Shown here: in pieces, positions 8,100-16,392 of the stretch
How positions within the stretch are numbered: the first letter of the stretch is position 1
Layout: each line of letters begins with the position of its first letter
From: Kineosporiaceae bacterium
GTDB lineage: Bacteria > Actinomycetota > Actinomycetes > Actinomycetales > Kineosporiaceae
Direction: 5' to 3'
Length of the DNA: 64,000 bases
NCBI GenBank assembly: GCA_016794595.1
Contig: JAEUJN010000050.1
Coordinates: 1 to 64,000, forward strand
The notes under the pieces: generated by a model
The model's input: only the letters and a program-made list of their open reading frames with translations
The model's database searches: none
Told to the model about the DNA's origin: nothing
Made by a program: the position numbers and the translations under genes

Positions 8100-9421
8100 A
8101 CATCACTGTCGTCGCCCTCGGCAAGATCGGTCTGCCCCTGGCGGTCCAGTTCGCCACTCGCGGTCACCACGTGATCGGCGCCGACGTGAACCCGGCCGTC
8201 GTCGAGACCGTCAACGCCGGCATCGAGCCGTTCCCGGGGGAGGAGCACCTCGGGGAGTACCTGGCCGCGGTGGTCGCCGGGCGCAGCGTGAACGGCGCCC
8301 CCGCCGGCAGGCTCGAGGCCACCACGGACACCACTGAGGCAGTCCGGCGCAGCGAGGCCGTGGTGGTCGTCGTCCCGCTGTTCGTGGACGCCGAGAGCCG
8401 GCCCGACTTCGGCTGGCTGGACGAGGCCACCCGGGCGATCGCGGCCGGACTCCAGCCGGGCACCCTGGTCAGCTACGAGACCACGCTGCCCGTGGGCACC
8501 ACCCGTGAGCGCTTTCTGCCCATGCTCGAGCAGGGCAGCGGGCTGACCGCCGGCACCGACTTCCAGCTGGTGTTCAGCCCCGAGCGGGTGTTCACCGGGC
8601 GGGTGTTCGCCGACCTGCGCAAGTACCCCAAGCTGATCGGTGGCATCGACGCCGACTCGGCCAAGCGAGGCCAGGCCTTCTACGAGCAGGTGCTCACCTT
8701 CGACGAGCGCCCGGATCTGGTCGCTGCGGGGTCCCGGCCGAACGGGGTCTGGGACCTGGGCAGCGCCGAGGCGGCCGAGCTGGCCAAGCTGGCCGAGACC
8801 ACCTACCGGGACGTGAACATCGGCCTGGCCAACCAGTTCGCCCGGTTCGCCGCCACCCACGGGATCGACATCCACCAGGTGATCGAGGCCAGCAACAGCC
8901 AGCCGTTCAGCCACATCCACCGCCCGGGCATCGCGGTGGGCGGGCACTGCATCCCGGTCTACCCGCGGCTGTACCTGTGGGGTGACCCCGAGGCGACCGT
9001 GGTCCGGGCCGCCCGCGAGGCCAACGCCGCGATGCCGGACTACACCGTGGGCCTGCTCGAGGGGGTGCACGGTGACCTGCGCGGTCAGCGGGTGCTGGTG
9101 CTCGGGGCGAGCTATCGCGGTGGGGTCAAGGAGACCGCCTTCAGCGGGGTGTTCGCCACCGTGGCGGCGTTGCGCGAGCTCGGCGCCGAGGCGCTGGTCG
9201 ACGACCCGATGTTCCGGGACGAGGAGCTGACCGCCCTCGGCCTGACTCCCTACCCCAAGGGCGCGCCGGTGGACGCGGCGATCCTGCACACCGACCACGC
9301 CGGCTACCGGGGGCTGACCTCGACCGACCTGCCCGGGGTGCGGACCGTGATCGACGGGCGCGGCGTCCTGGACGGCGCGAACTGGCCCGGGGTCACGCTG
9401 CGCGTGCTGGGACGCGGCTGA
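8096..9421 (+). CDS. wbpA: UDP-N-acetylhexosamine 6-dehydrogenase (WbpA/WecC family)
   Basis: A 441-residue UDP-glucose/GDP-mannose dehydrogenase family enzyme that oxidises C6 of a UDP-N-acetylhexosamine to the uronic acid in two NAD-dependent steps. The N-terminal Rossmann domain opens ITVVALGKIGLPLAVQFA; the middle domain has LAKLAETTYRDVNIGLANQF; the catalytic Cys285 lies in GGHCIPVYP; the C-terminal UDP-binding domain contains VLVLGASYRGGVKET. The motif set is that of WbpA/WecC rather than of UDP-glucose dehydrogenase. It would give the first step of the UDP-diacetamido-uronic acid pathway whose later enzymes are at 1940-4700 and 5219. Confidence 0.88.
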   Translation: MNITVVALGKIGLPLAVQFATRGHHVIGADVNPAVVETVNAGIEPFPGEEHLGEYLAAVVAGRSVNGAPAGRLEATTDTTEAVRRSEAVVVVVPLFVDAESRPDFGWLDEATRAIAAGLQPGTLVSYETTLPVGTTRERFLPMLEQGSGLTAGTDFQLVFSPERVFTGRVFADLRKYPKLIGGIDADSAKRGQAFYEQVLTFDERPDLVAAGSRPNGVWDLGSAEAAELAKLAETTYRDVNIGLANQFARFAATHGIDIHQVIEASNSQPFSHIHRPGIAVGGHCIPVYPRLYLWGDPEATVVRAAREANAAMPDYTVGLLEGVHGDLRGQRVLVLGASYRGGVKETAFSGVFATVAALRELGAEALVDDPMFRDEELTALGLTPYPKGAPVDAAILHTDHAGYRGLTSTDLPGVRTVIDGRGVLDGANWPGVTLRVLGRG

Positions 9422-9460
9422 GGCCGGCCTCGTCCGACCGGGGTCAGACGAGGGATGCCG

Positions 9461-11263
9461 ATGTCCGAGCGGGTGGACGTCACGGTGGCCACACCGTGGT
9501 ACCCGACGCCCTACAACCGAATGGCGGGCTCGTTCGTCGCCGAGCACGCCGCGCTGACCGCGGGCCTGCCCGGAGTGCGCCCGGACGGCGTGCGCGTGGT
9601 GCACGCCCTGGAGTGGCCCGGCGGTGACCAGGCCGCCGCCACCGCGCTGCGCCCGGCGTTCGACGCGGTGCTCGACCGGCTGCGCCTGGCCGGCGGCACT
9701 CGCGTTCACGGGGTGGCCGGTCCGGTGGACCGGGTGCCGGTGTTCACCGTCGGCGGGGCCGACTGGGCCCAGCGTGCCGAGGCCGCGGTGCGCGACGTCA
9801 CCCGGGCGGTGGGTCCGTTCGGGTCACCGGTGGTGCACGGTCACGTCGGCTACCTGGGCGGCGTGCTGGCCGCGCGGCTGGCCGAACCCGGGGCGGCGGT
9901 GTTCGCCACCGAACACTCGACCGCGCTGCGCGACGTGCTCGCCCAGCCGGCGGCGCGAGAGTTGTACGCCGAACTGCTGGAGCGGGCCCGGGCGGTGTTC
10001 TGCGTCAGCGACCTGCTGCGCCGGCAGATCCTGGAGGCCGTGCCCGACCCGCACGGGGTGGTGCAGGTGCTGCCGAACCCGGTCGACTTCACCGGGGTGC
10101 CCCGGCGGACCCAGGCCCCGGACCGCTTGCGGCACTGGGTGTTCATCGGTGGACTGCACGAGCGCAAGGGAGTGCTGCGGCTGGCACGGGCCTTCGTCAT
10201 CGCCGCTCGCCAGGACCCCGAGCTCACCCTGACCCTGTTCGGCGACGGACCGCTGGCCGAGCAGGTGGCCAGCCTGGCATCCGGCGGCGGGGTCCGCGAC
10301 CGGCTGCACCTGCGAGGCGTCGTCCGACATCGAGAAGTGCTGGCGCAGTTGCCCTCCCACGACCTGCTGCTCGCCCCGAGCACGTACGAGACCTTTCACC
10401 TGGCGGTCCCCGAGGCGGTCGCTGCCGGCCTGCCGGTCATCGTCACCCGCAGCGGCGGGCCGCAGGAGGCCCTGGCCGGGGTGGAGGACCAGGTGGGCCG
10501 TTTCGTCGACGTCAGCGACGACGAGGACGAGATCGTGCAGGCCTGGCGCGACCTGTCGGACGGCCTGGACCGTCTGGACCTCGGCGCCGCCCGGCAGACA
10601 CTCGATGCCCGGTACGGCCGGGCCGCGATCGCCCGGCGGCTGGCCGAGGCCTACGAGCTGCCGGCCCGGCCCGGGACCGCGGGGCGCCTTGGCGGGCAGG
10701 CCGCCGCCCCGGAAGAGGTGGAACCCCCCGAACGCGTTGTGCTGGTGGCGGTCTCGGGCTGGCGTCGCTATCACGTCGAGGCCGAGCTGGACGCCGCCGC
10801 GCGGCTGGGGGTCCCCCTCGGGGTGGTCAGTGACGACGTCCAGATCACCGCCTGGGCGAGGGGTGCCGGGGCGAGCGTGCTGGGCACCCGGCAGGCCGCG
10901 ACCCTGACCGGCGGCGTGGCGGTGCCGAGCGCCGGCGCGACCGCGCCGGTCACGGTGCGGGTACGGCGCTCGATCGGCGCCCTGCGCCGCCGGTTGGTGG
11001 AGCGGTCCCGGACCGGCGCCCTGGCCGGAACCCGAAGCGGCGCACGAGCTTCCAGCGCGAACCCGGGATCGGCCGCGACCCCGGCCGCGACCCCGGCGGT
11101 GGACGGGGACTTCCTGACCGGGGCCCACCTGGTGCTCGGGGACTGCCAGTCCATGCCGCTGGCGCGGGCGATGCTGGCGGCCACGCCGTCCCTGCGTCCG
11201 GTGGTCGAGCTGGACCGGGTCGACGTCCTGGGCCCCACGGTGGACAGCGAGGCGGGCCAGTGA
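9461..11263 (+). CDS. GT4 glycosyltransferase with extra C-terminal domain
   Basis: A 600-residue protein. ATG 9461 is preferred over ATG 9455 because the GAGGG ribosome site is only ~2 bases from the latter. Residues ~1-400 are a complete GT4 enzyme: TPWYPTPYNRMAGSFV opening, FCVSDLLRRQI, FIGGLHERKGVLRLARAF, LFGDGPLAEQV and PSTYETFHLAVPEAVAAG, with the E-x7-E-like donor site. The last ~170 residues, after a Pro/Glu-rich linker, form an additional Rossmann-like region (VVLVAVSGWRRYHVEAEL) with an Ala/Arg-rich stretch that I do not recognise. It is coupled by GTGA overlap to the next gene. Confidence 0.87.
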   Translation: MSERVDVTVATPWYPTPYNRMAGSFVAEHAALTAGLPGVRPDGVRVVHALEWPGGDQAAATALRPAFDAVLDRLRLAGGTRVHGVAGPVDRVPVFTVGGADWAQRAEAAVRDVTRAVGPFGSPVVHGHVGYLGGVLAARLAEPGAAVFATEHSTALRDVLAQPAARELYAELLERARAVFCVSDLLRRQILEAVPDPHGVVQVLPNPVDFTGVPRRTQAPDRLRHWVFIGGLHERKGVLRLARAFVIAARQDPELTLTLFGDGPLAEQVASLASGGGVRDRLHLRGVVRHREVLAQLPSHDLLLAPSTYETFHLAVPEAVAAGLPVIVTRSGGPQEALAGVEDQVGRFVDVSDDEDEIVQAWRDLSDGLDRLDLGAARQTLDARYGRAAIARRLAEAYELPARPGTAGRLGGQAAAPEEVEPPERVVLVAVSGWRRYHVEAELDAAARLGVPLGVVSDDVQITAWARGAGASVLGTRQAATLTGGVAVPSAGATAPVTVRVRRSIGALRRRLVERSRTGALAGTRSGARASSANPGSAATPAATPAVDGDFLTGAHLVLGDCQSMPLARAMLAATPSLRPVVELDRVDVLGPTVDSEAGQ

Positions 11264-13875
11264 TCGCCCCGCACGTGGTGATGCTGGTCGCCAACGACGT
11301 CAGCGCGGACACCCGGGTGCGCAAGAGCGCCCTGGCGGTGGCTGCTCTGGGTGCTCGGGTGACCGTGGTCGGCGTGACCCCCGGCCCCCGGCGCAGCACC
11401 AGCACGCTCGGCCCGGTGACCATCCTCCGGGTGCCGGTGGACTACTTGCTGCGCGACCGCCGCCGGGAACGCCGGGCCCGGTTGCACCGCGGCGAGATCG
11501 CCTGGCTGGTGGGCGATCCCGCGCGGGAGGTGGTCGACCGGCGACGGGTGGCGCTGGCCCACCGGGACGCGGTCACCCGGGACGGCGTCGGCGGCGTCCT
11601 CGCCCGCGGGCTGGCTGATGCCCGCCGGCTCGCCGTCCGCGCCGAGGGGTACGGCCGGCGGCGCGCGGCCCGGGCGGCCACCCTGGCGTTCAAGGTCTAC
11701 GACCGCGGCGTGCAGCAGGTGACCGTGGGGGCGGTGCCGGAGCGGATCGTGCCCGAGATCGACGACCTGGAACTGGCCGTCGGACCGGTCATCGACGAAC
11801 TCGCCCCGGACATCCTGCACGCGCACGACGTGCACTTCCTGGCTGTCGTCGGCCGGGCCGTGGCCCGGGCCGCTGCCTCCGGCCGGACCGTCCCGTGGAT
11901 CTACGACGCCCACGAGTGGGTTCCGGGTCTGTCCCGCTACGGCGGCCGGACGGCGCGCGTGGTCGCCGCCTGGGCCGCGCTGGAGAAGCGCTGGGCCGCT
12001 CGCGCGGACCGGGTGATCACCGTGTCGTCGCCGCTGGCCGAGGCACTCACCGAGCGCCACCAGCTGCGGCGTCCCCCGGAGGTGGTACTCAACGTGCCGC
12101 CGTTCGAGGGGACCCCGGCGCTCGCCGACGGGGGTGAGGCCGGGGGGGTGCGGGCGGCGGCCGGGGTGCCGGCCGAGGCCACCCTGCTGGTCTACAGCGG
12201 CGGGGTGCAGGCGGCCCGCGGGGTCGAGACGGCGGTCGCCGCACTGGGTCACCTGCCCGGGGTGCACCTGGCCGTGGTCGCCGTGCCCAGCGTCCACACC
12301 CCGGCAGTGGCGGCGGTGCGGTCGGCGGCCGAGCGGGCGGGGGTGGCGGGCCGGGTGCACATCCTGCCGGGGGTCCCCCCCGACCGGGTGGTGGCCTTCC
12401 TGCGCAGCGCCGACATCGGGCTGATCCCGTTGCAGCACTTCGGGTCTCACGAGATGGCCCTGGCCAACAAGCTGTTCGAGTACCTGCACGCCGGGCTGCC
12501 GATGGTGGTCAGCGACTGCCGTGCCCAGGCCGACTTCGTCCGCGAACACGACCTCGGCGAGGTGCACCCGGCCGGGGACGGCGCCGCCCTGGCCGCGGCG
12601 GTGAACCGGGTGCTGGCCCGCCGTGAGCAGATCAGCGCCCGGCTGGCCGACCCGCAGCTGCGCCGGGCCTACACCTGGCAGGCCCAGGCGGCCACCCTGC
12701 AGGGGGTCTATCGCGCCCTGGTGCCCCAGGCGGCCTGGCGGGACGCCGATGCGGCTGCGGCCGAGCTGGTCCTGACCGAGCCACCGGAGCAGGTGCTCAC
12801 CCAGCTCGACCGCACCCTGGTCATCGGTCCGGCGAACAGCGCCGGCCAGGCGTGGGCGTGGACCCGTGCCGCCGCCCGGCACCTGGACGGCGTCAGCGGC
12901 TACGTGGTGGCGCTGCGGAACGATCGCTACGACTACCCGGCCGACGAACTGGTGCCCCGGGCCACCTACCTGGGTGACCCGGACTGGCAGGTACGCACCC
13001 TGGCCCGGGCCCGGGCCTCCTGGACCCACGTGCTGCTCGAGGCCGGCCGCCCGATCCTGGGTGGCCTGGCGGGGCGGGACTTCGTCGCCGATGCCGCCCT
13101 GCTGGCGGCGAGCGGGGTGCGCGTGGGGCTGGTCTTCCACGGCTCGGAGGTGCGCGACCCGCGCCGGCACCGGGCCACCCACGAGTTCTCACCCTTCGCC
13201 GATCCGCGCACCGAGCTGACCCGCACCCTGCAGGCACGCTGCGACGCGTTGCTGGCCCAGGTGCGCTCCTTCGACGGGCCGCTGTTCGCCTCCACCCCCG
13301 ACCAGCTCGAGTACCTGCCCGAGCGCAGCCGCTGGCTGCCGGTGGTGGTCGACACCGATGCCTTCTCGCCCGAGGGCGCACCGGCCCCGCTGGAGCGGGA
13401 CCGCCCGCTGGTGGTGCACGCACCCTCCAACCCGGCCCTGAAGGGGACCGCCGACGTGCAGCGGGTGCTCGGGCCGCTGGCCGAGCGCGGCCTGATCGAG
13501 CTGCGGATGGTGACCGGCATGGCGCCCGAGGAGGCCGCCCGGCTGATCCGCGCCGCCGACGTCGTGGTCGATCAGCTGCTGCTCGGCCTGTACGGGGTGC
13601 TGGCCTGCGAGGCGATGGCCGCCGGCCGGGTGGTGCTCGGCCACGTCGGGGACCGGCTGCGGGCCAGGGTGGTCGACCAGGTCGGGCGAGATGTCCCCGT
13701 GGTCGAGGCGACTCCCCGTACCCTGGGCGAGGTGATGGAGGCCCTGCTGGACGACCGCGACCGCGCGCGCCGCGTGGCGGCGTCCGGGCCGGGTTTCGTC
13801 ACCGACGTACACGACGGACGGCGCTCGGCCGCCGCCCTGGCCCAGTTCCTGGATGTGGAGGTCACACCGCTGTGA
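11260..13875 (+). CDS. Double-domain glycosyltransferase
   Basis: An 871-residue protein carrying two GT-B-type modules. Residues ~1-490 are a GT4 enzyme paralogous to the gene at 6423 (VMLVANDVSADTRVRKSAL, WIYDAHEWVPGL, LLVYSGGVQAARGVETAV, LANKLFEYLHAGLPMVVSDC). Residues ~510-871 form a second, more divergent unit (VIGPANSAGQAWAWTRAAAR, VGLVFHGSEVRDPRRHR, PLVVHAPSNPALKGT, QLLLGLYGVLACEAMAAGRV), whose end resembles the donor-binding half of other glycosyltransferases. It may add two sugars in succession, as other fused polysaccharide glycosyltransferases do; that is inference. GTG start overlaps the preceding stop. Confidence 0.85.
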   Translation: MIAPHVVMLVANDVSADTRVRKSALAVAALGARVTVVGVTPGPRRSTSTLGPVTILRVPVDYLLRDRRRERRARLHRGEIAWLVGDPAREVVDRRRVALAHRDAVTRDGVGGVLARGLADARRLAVRAEGYGRRRAARAATLAFKVYDRGVQQVTVGAVPERIVPEIDDLELAVGPVIDELAPDILHAHDVHFLAVVGRAVARAAASGRTVPWIYDAHEWVPGLSRYGGRTARVVAAWAALEKRWAARADRVITVSSPLAEALTERHQLRRPPEVVLNVPPFEGTPALADGGEAGGVRAAAGVPAEATLLVYSGGVQAARGVETAVAALGHLPGVHLAVVAVPSVHTPAVAAVRSAAERAGVAGRVHILPGVPPDRVVAFLRSADIGLIPLQHFGSHEMALANKLFEYLHAGLPMVVSDCRAQADFVREHDLGEVHPAGDGAALAAAVNRVLARREQISARLADPQLRRAYTWQAQAATLQGVYRALVPQAAWRDADAAAAELVLTEPPEQVLTQLDRTLVIGPANSAGQAWAWTRAAARHLDGVSGYVVALRNDRYDYPADELVPRATYLGDPDWQVRTLARARASWTHVLLEAGRPILGGLAGRDFVADAALLAASGVRVGLVFHGSEVRDPRRHRATHEFSPFADPRTELTRTLQARCDALLAQVRSFDGPLFASTPDQLEYLPERSRWLPVVVDTDAFSPEGAPAPLERDRPLVVHAPSNPALKGTADVQRVLGPLAERGLIELRMVTGMAPEEAARLIRAADVVVDQLLLGLYGVLACEAMAAGRVVLGHVGDRLRARVVDQVGRDVPVVEATPRTLGEVMEALLDDRDRARRVAASGPGFVTDVHDGRRSAAALAQFLDVEVTPL

Positions 13876-13896
13876 GGGATGCGCGGTGAGGCCACG

Positions 13897-15207
13897 ATGA
13901 CCGGCACCCGGCCGCACGTGCTGCTGCTCGGGATGCAGTTCCCCCCGGCCCGCGGCAGCGGCGTCTACCGGATCCGTAGCTGGGCCAACCACTTTGCCCG
14001 GCGTGGGTTCGACGTCACCGTGCTCGCCGCCGACCGCGACTACTGGGTCGAGCGGGCCGGGGTCATCGACCCGGAACTCGAGCGCACCATCGACCCGCGG
14101 ATCCGGATCCGGCACGTGCGGGTGCCGCGCGAACACCTGCGCCAGAACCTGAACACCATGTCGTGGGCGCACGCGAACTTCCCGCGGGCCTGGATCCGCA
14201 GCCACGACATCGCCCGGCGGCGGATCTTCCCGGAGATCTACGCCTCGATCATCCCGCTGTTCCTGGCGCACGCCTCGGCCGTGCACGCCCGGCACCGGGT
14301 CGACCTGGTCTTCGCCACCGGAAACCCCTACGCGCAGTACGGGGCCGCCCATCACCTCGGCCGCCTGCTGCGCCGCCCCTACGTGGTCGACTACCACGAC
14401 CCGTGGACGCTCAACCCGTTGACCGAGGACGACGCCTTCCCGCCGCACCACCCGGCCTTCAGCTGGGAACGGCGGATCATCGAGAACGCCGCACTGACCG
14501 TCACCGTCAACGAGCCGTTGGGGCAGTGGTACCGCGAGCGGTACCCCAAGGCCGCCGACCGGGTTCGGGTGGTCGAGAACGGCCTGGCCGAGGAGGTGGT
14601 GGCGGACGTCGAGTTCGCCCGCCGTCCGGCCGGTGAGCCGCTGCGCTTCGGCTACGTCGGCACGGTGCGCGGCGACCTGCCGATCGAGGAGTTCCTCGAC
14701 GGGTGGGCGCTGGCCCGCAAGGAGCCGGCGCTGCACGAGGCCAGCATGGACTTCTACGGCTACCTCGGGTTCTTCACCCACACCGAGGGACCGATCCGGG
14801 CCCGGTTGGAGTCCGGGGTCGAGGGCGTGCACTATCGCGGGCCGGTGCCCCAGCCCCAGCTCGGGCGCACCTACTCCGGGCTGGACGCGCTGGCGATGCT
14901 GCTGCCGTCCTCCAAGTACATGACCGCCGGCAAGGCCTACGACTACATGGCGGCCGGGCGCCCGGTGATCGGCGTCCACGAACCGCGCAACCACACCAGC
15001 GAGGTCTTCCGCCGTTACCCGCTGTTCTTCGGGGTCACCTCCGTGGACGCCGCGTCCGTGCGGGACGCGCTGGTGGCGGCCGCCGAGGCCTGCCGCCGGC
15101 AGACGGCCGAACAGTTCGAGGCCTGCCGGGCGATGGCCATGCGCCACACCTGGGACCTGGCCATGGAGCCGGTGGGCGACGAGGTGGAGGCGATGATCCG
15201 TGCCTGA
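13897..15207 (+). CDS. GT4-like glycosyltransferase
   Basis: A 436-residue GT-B enzyme, paralogue of the gene at 490-1851. ATG 13897 has a GTGAGG site at good spacing, whereas an in-frame ATG at 13879 has almost none. Visible blocks are VLLLGMQFPPARGSGVYRIR, VDLVFATGNPYAQYGAAHHL, YVVDYHDPWTLNP, FGYVGTVRGDLP and AGKAYDYMAAGRPVIGV. The YHDPW block matches the FRDAW block of its paralogue. It belongs to the polysaccharide locus and overlaps the next gene by 8 bp. Confidence 0.86.
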   Translation: MTGTRPHVLLLGMQFPPARGSGVYRIRSWANHFARRGFDVTVLAADRDYWVERAGVIDPELERTIDPRIRIRHVRVPREHLRQNLNTMSWAHANFPRAWIRSHDIARRRIFPEIYASIIPLFLAHASAVHARHRVDLVFATGNPYAQYGAAHHLGRLLRRPYVVDYHDPWTLNPLTEDDAFPPHHPAFSWERRIIENAALTVTVNEPLGQWYRERYPKAADRVRVVENGLAEEVVADVEFARRPAGEPLRFGYVGTVRGDLPIEEFLDGWALARKEPALHEASMDFYGYLGFFTHTEGPIRARLESGVEGVHYRGPVPQPQLGRTYSGLDALAMLLPSSKYMTAGKAYDYMAAGRPVIGVHEPRNHTSEVFRRYPLFFGVTSVDAASVRDALVAAAEACRRQTAEQFEACRAMAMRHTWDLAMEPVGDEVEAMIRA

Positions 15208-15742
15208 ACTCGCCTCCCGGGGCCGTCCGCGGGTGATGGGGGTGTGCATCGGCACCGTCCGCCGGGCGGCCGTCGTCCGGATGCTCGGCGACGTGGTCGC
15301 GGCCGGGGGATCGGCGCTGCTGGTCACCGCCGACGGTCACGTGACCGCCGACCTGCCGGCCGGGGTGGAGGTTCTGGACCTGGTGGCCGACGAACGCCGG
15401 GTGGGGATCCACCGGGTGATCTCCCGATCGCCGGTGCGGCTGGTGCGCCGACTGCTCGGGCGCCCCGCGCCGTCCGGGCCGTCGCGGGCCTGGCGCGCGT
15501 GGGGAGGCTCGCGGCCCTATCGCGCGGTGCGTCCCTGGGTGCTGTGGCGAGCGCTGCGGCGCCGGCTGGACGTCGTCCGGCTGGACGAACTGGACCACAT
15601 CGTGATCGTCAGCGTGGAGTCGTGGCCGATCACCTGGCAGCTGTGCCGGCGCTCGTCCTCGGTGTCCTACGGCTGGGACGTGCCGGCCGAGCTCTACACC
15701 CGACTCGGGCTGCGCGCGCCCACCCCGGCCGCTCGGCCCTGA
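15200..15742 (+). CDS. Unrecognised protein ending the polysaccharide locus
   Basis: A 180-residue protein starting at GTG 15200 inside the end of the upstream glycosyltransferase gene. It begins with a possible Rossmann strand and loop (MGVCIGTVRRAAVVRMLGDV) followed by VTADGHV and VLDLVADERRVGIHR, so it may be a truncated GT-B N-terminal domain, but no C-terminal donor domain follows. The middle is Arg-rich (about 20 Arg in 60 residues). It ends SVSYGWDVPAELYTRLG. I do not recognise the family; the coupling suggests a role with the glycosyltransferases. Confidence 0.6.
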   Translation: MPELASRGRPRVMGVCIGTVRRAAVVRMLGDVVAAGGSALLVTADGHVTADLPAGVEVLDLVADERRVGIHRVISRSPVRLVRRLLGRPAPSGPSRAWRAWGGSRPYRAVRPWVLWRALRRRLDVVRLDELDHIVIVSVESWPITWQLCRRSSSVSYGWDVPAELYTRLGLRAPTPAARP

Positions 15743-15834
15743 TCAGCGCCCGCCTGGTCACTCGCCTGGTCACTGTCAGACCTGAGCCGGGCAGGCGAGT
15801 TGACGGCGTCCGGACGACAGCGTCCTGACGGCGA

Positions 15835-16209
15835 TCAGCGGTTGTCGAGGAAGGCGGCCACCCGCTCTCGCGGTCGCCCGATGATCGCCCGGCCGTCGCG
15901 GATCAGCACCGGACGCTGCATCAGCGCGGGGTGCTCGGCGAGCAGGGCGGCGACCTGCTCGGCGGTGCGCACGTCGTCCTCGGTCAGGCCCAGCTCGGCG
16001 AACGCCGGATCGCGGCGGACCAGGGCCGAGGGCGGGTCCTCGAGCACGGCCAGCAGGTCGCGCAGCGCTGCCGCGCCCAGGGGCGCCTTCAGGTACTCGA
16101 CCACCTGCACGGACGCCGCGGCGTCCGGCCCGGCAGCCTCGAGGGCTGCCTCGAGCGCGGCCCGGGAGTTGGAGCAGCGAGGGTTGTGCAGCACGGTCAG
16201 CTCGTCCAC
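15835..16209 (-). CDS. arsC: ArsC/Spx-type thioredoxin-fold reductase
   Basis: A 124-residue ArsC-family protein, normal length. The N-terminal LHNPRCSNSR motif places the catalytic cysteine at residue 12, as in plasmid R773 ArsC. Arg63/Arg64 (ALVRRDPAF) and the MQRPVLIRDGRAIIGRPRE block supply the arginines that bind the oxyanion. It would reduce arsenate with glutaredoxin, or act as the chromosomal YffB-like paralogue of unknown substrate; no arsenite pump is nearby, so the second option is open. It lies alone between the polysaccharide locus and an IS110 element. Confidence 0.85.
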   Translation of the reverse strand: MDELTVLHNPRCSNSRAALEAALEAAGPDAAASVQVVEYLKAPLGAAALRDLLAVLEDPPSALVRRDPAFAELGLTEDDVRTAEQVAALLAEHPALMQRPVLIRDGRAIIGRPRERVAAFLDNR

Positions 16210-16276
16210 CGGGGCAGTCTAGGTCGCCCGCTCACCGTCCGGACCGCCCCGAGTCCCCGCCCTGACCCACCCCGAA

Positions 16277-16300
16277 CCCGCTGATACTCCGCAGCTGACG
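16277..16300 (-). repeat. Copy of GGAGYATGAG intergenic repeat
   Basis: On the minus strand this reads as a degenerate copy of the unit seen at 20307-20348: CTGATACTCCGCAGCTGAC on the plus strand matches CTCATGCTCCGCAGGTGAC. It lies upstream of arsC and 67 bp from the IS110 junction. Confidence 0.5.
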
Positions 16301-16350
16301 CGGGCTGGACCCGAAACGGGCCTCGAAGGCGTCACCGGCGGAGTACCGGG

Positions 16351-16370
16351 AGTCGGCTGGGGAGCATGAG
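16351..16370 (+). repeat. Interrupted copy of GGAGYATGAG repeat at IS110 junction
   Basis: The segment CGGCTGGGGAGCATGAG resembles CGGCTGCGGAGTATGAG at 19336-19352. Its expected continuation GCGGGGTGG is not adjacent but is found at 17905-17913, beyond the IS110 element, which suggests the element split this copy. Confidence 0.5.
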
Positions 16371-16392
16371 TTGCCCTGTGTCAAGTGGTGGT

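Noticed and set aside
10771-13182. 803-codon open frame on the minus strand
   Set aside because: Antisense to the double-domain glycosyltransferase, with shadow composition and no motifs.
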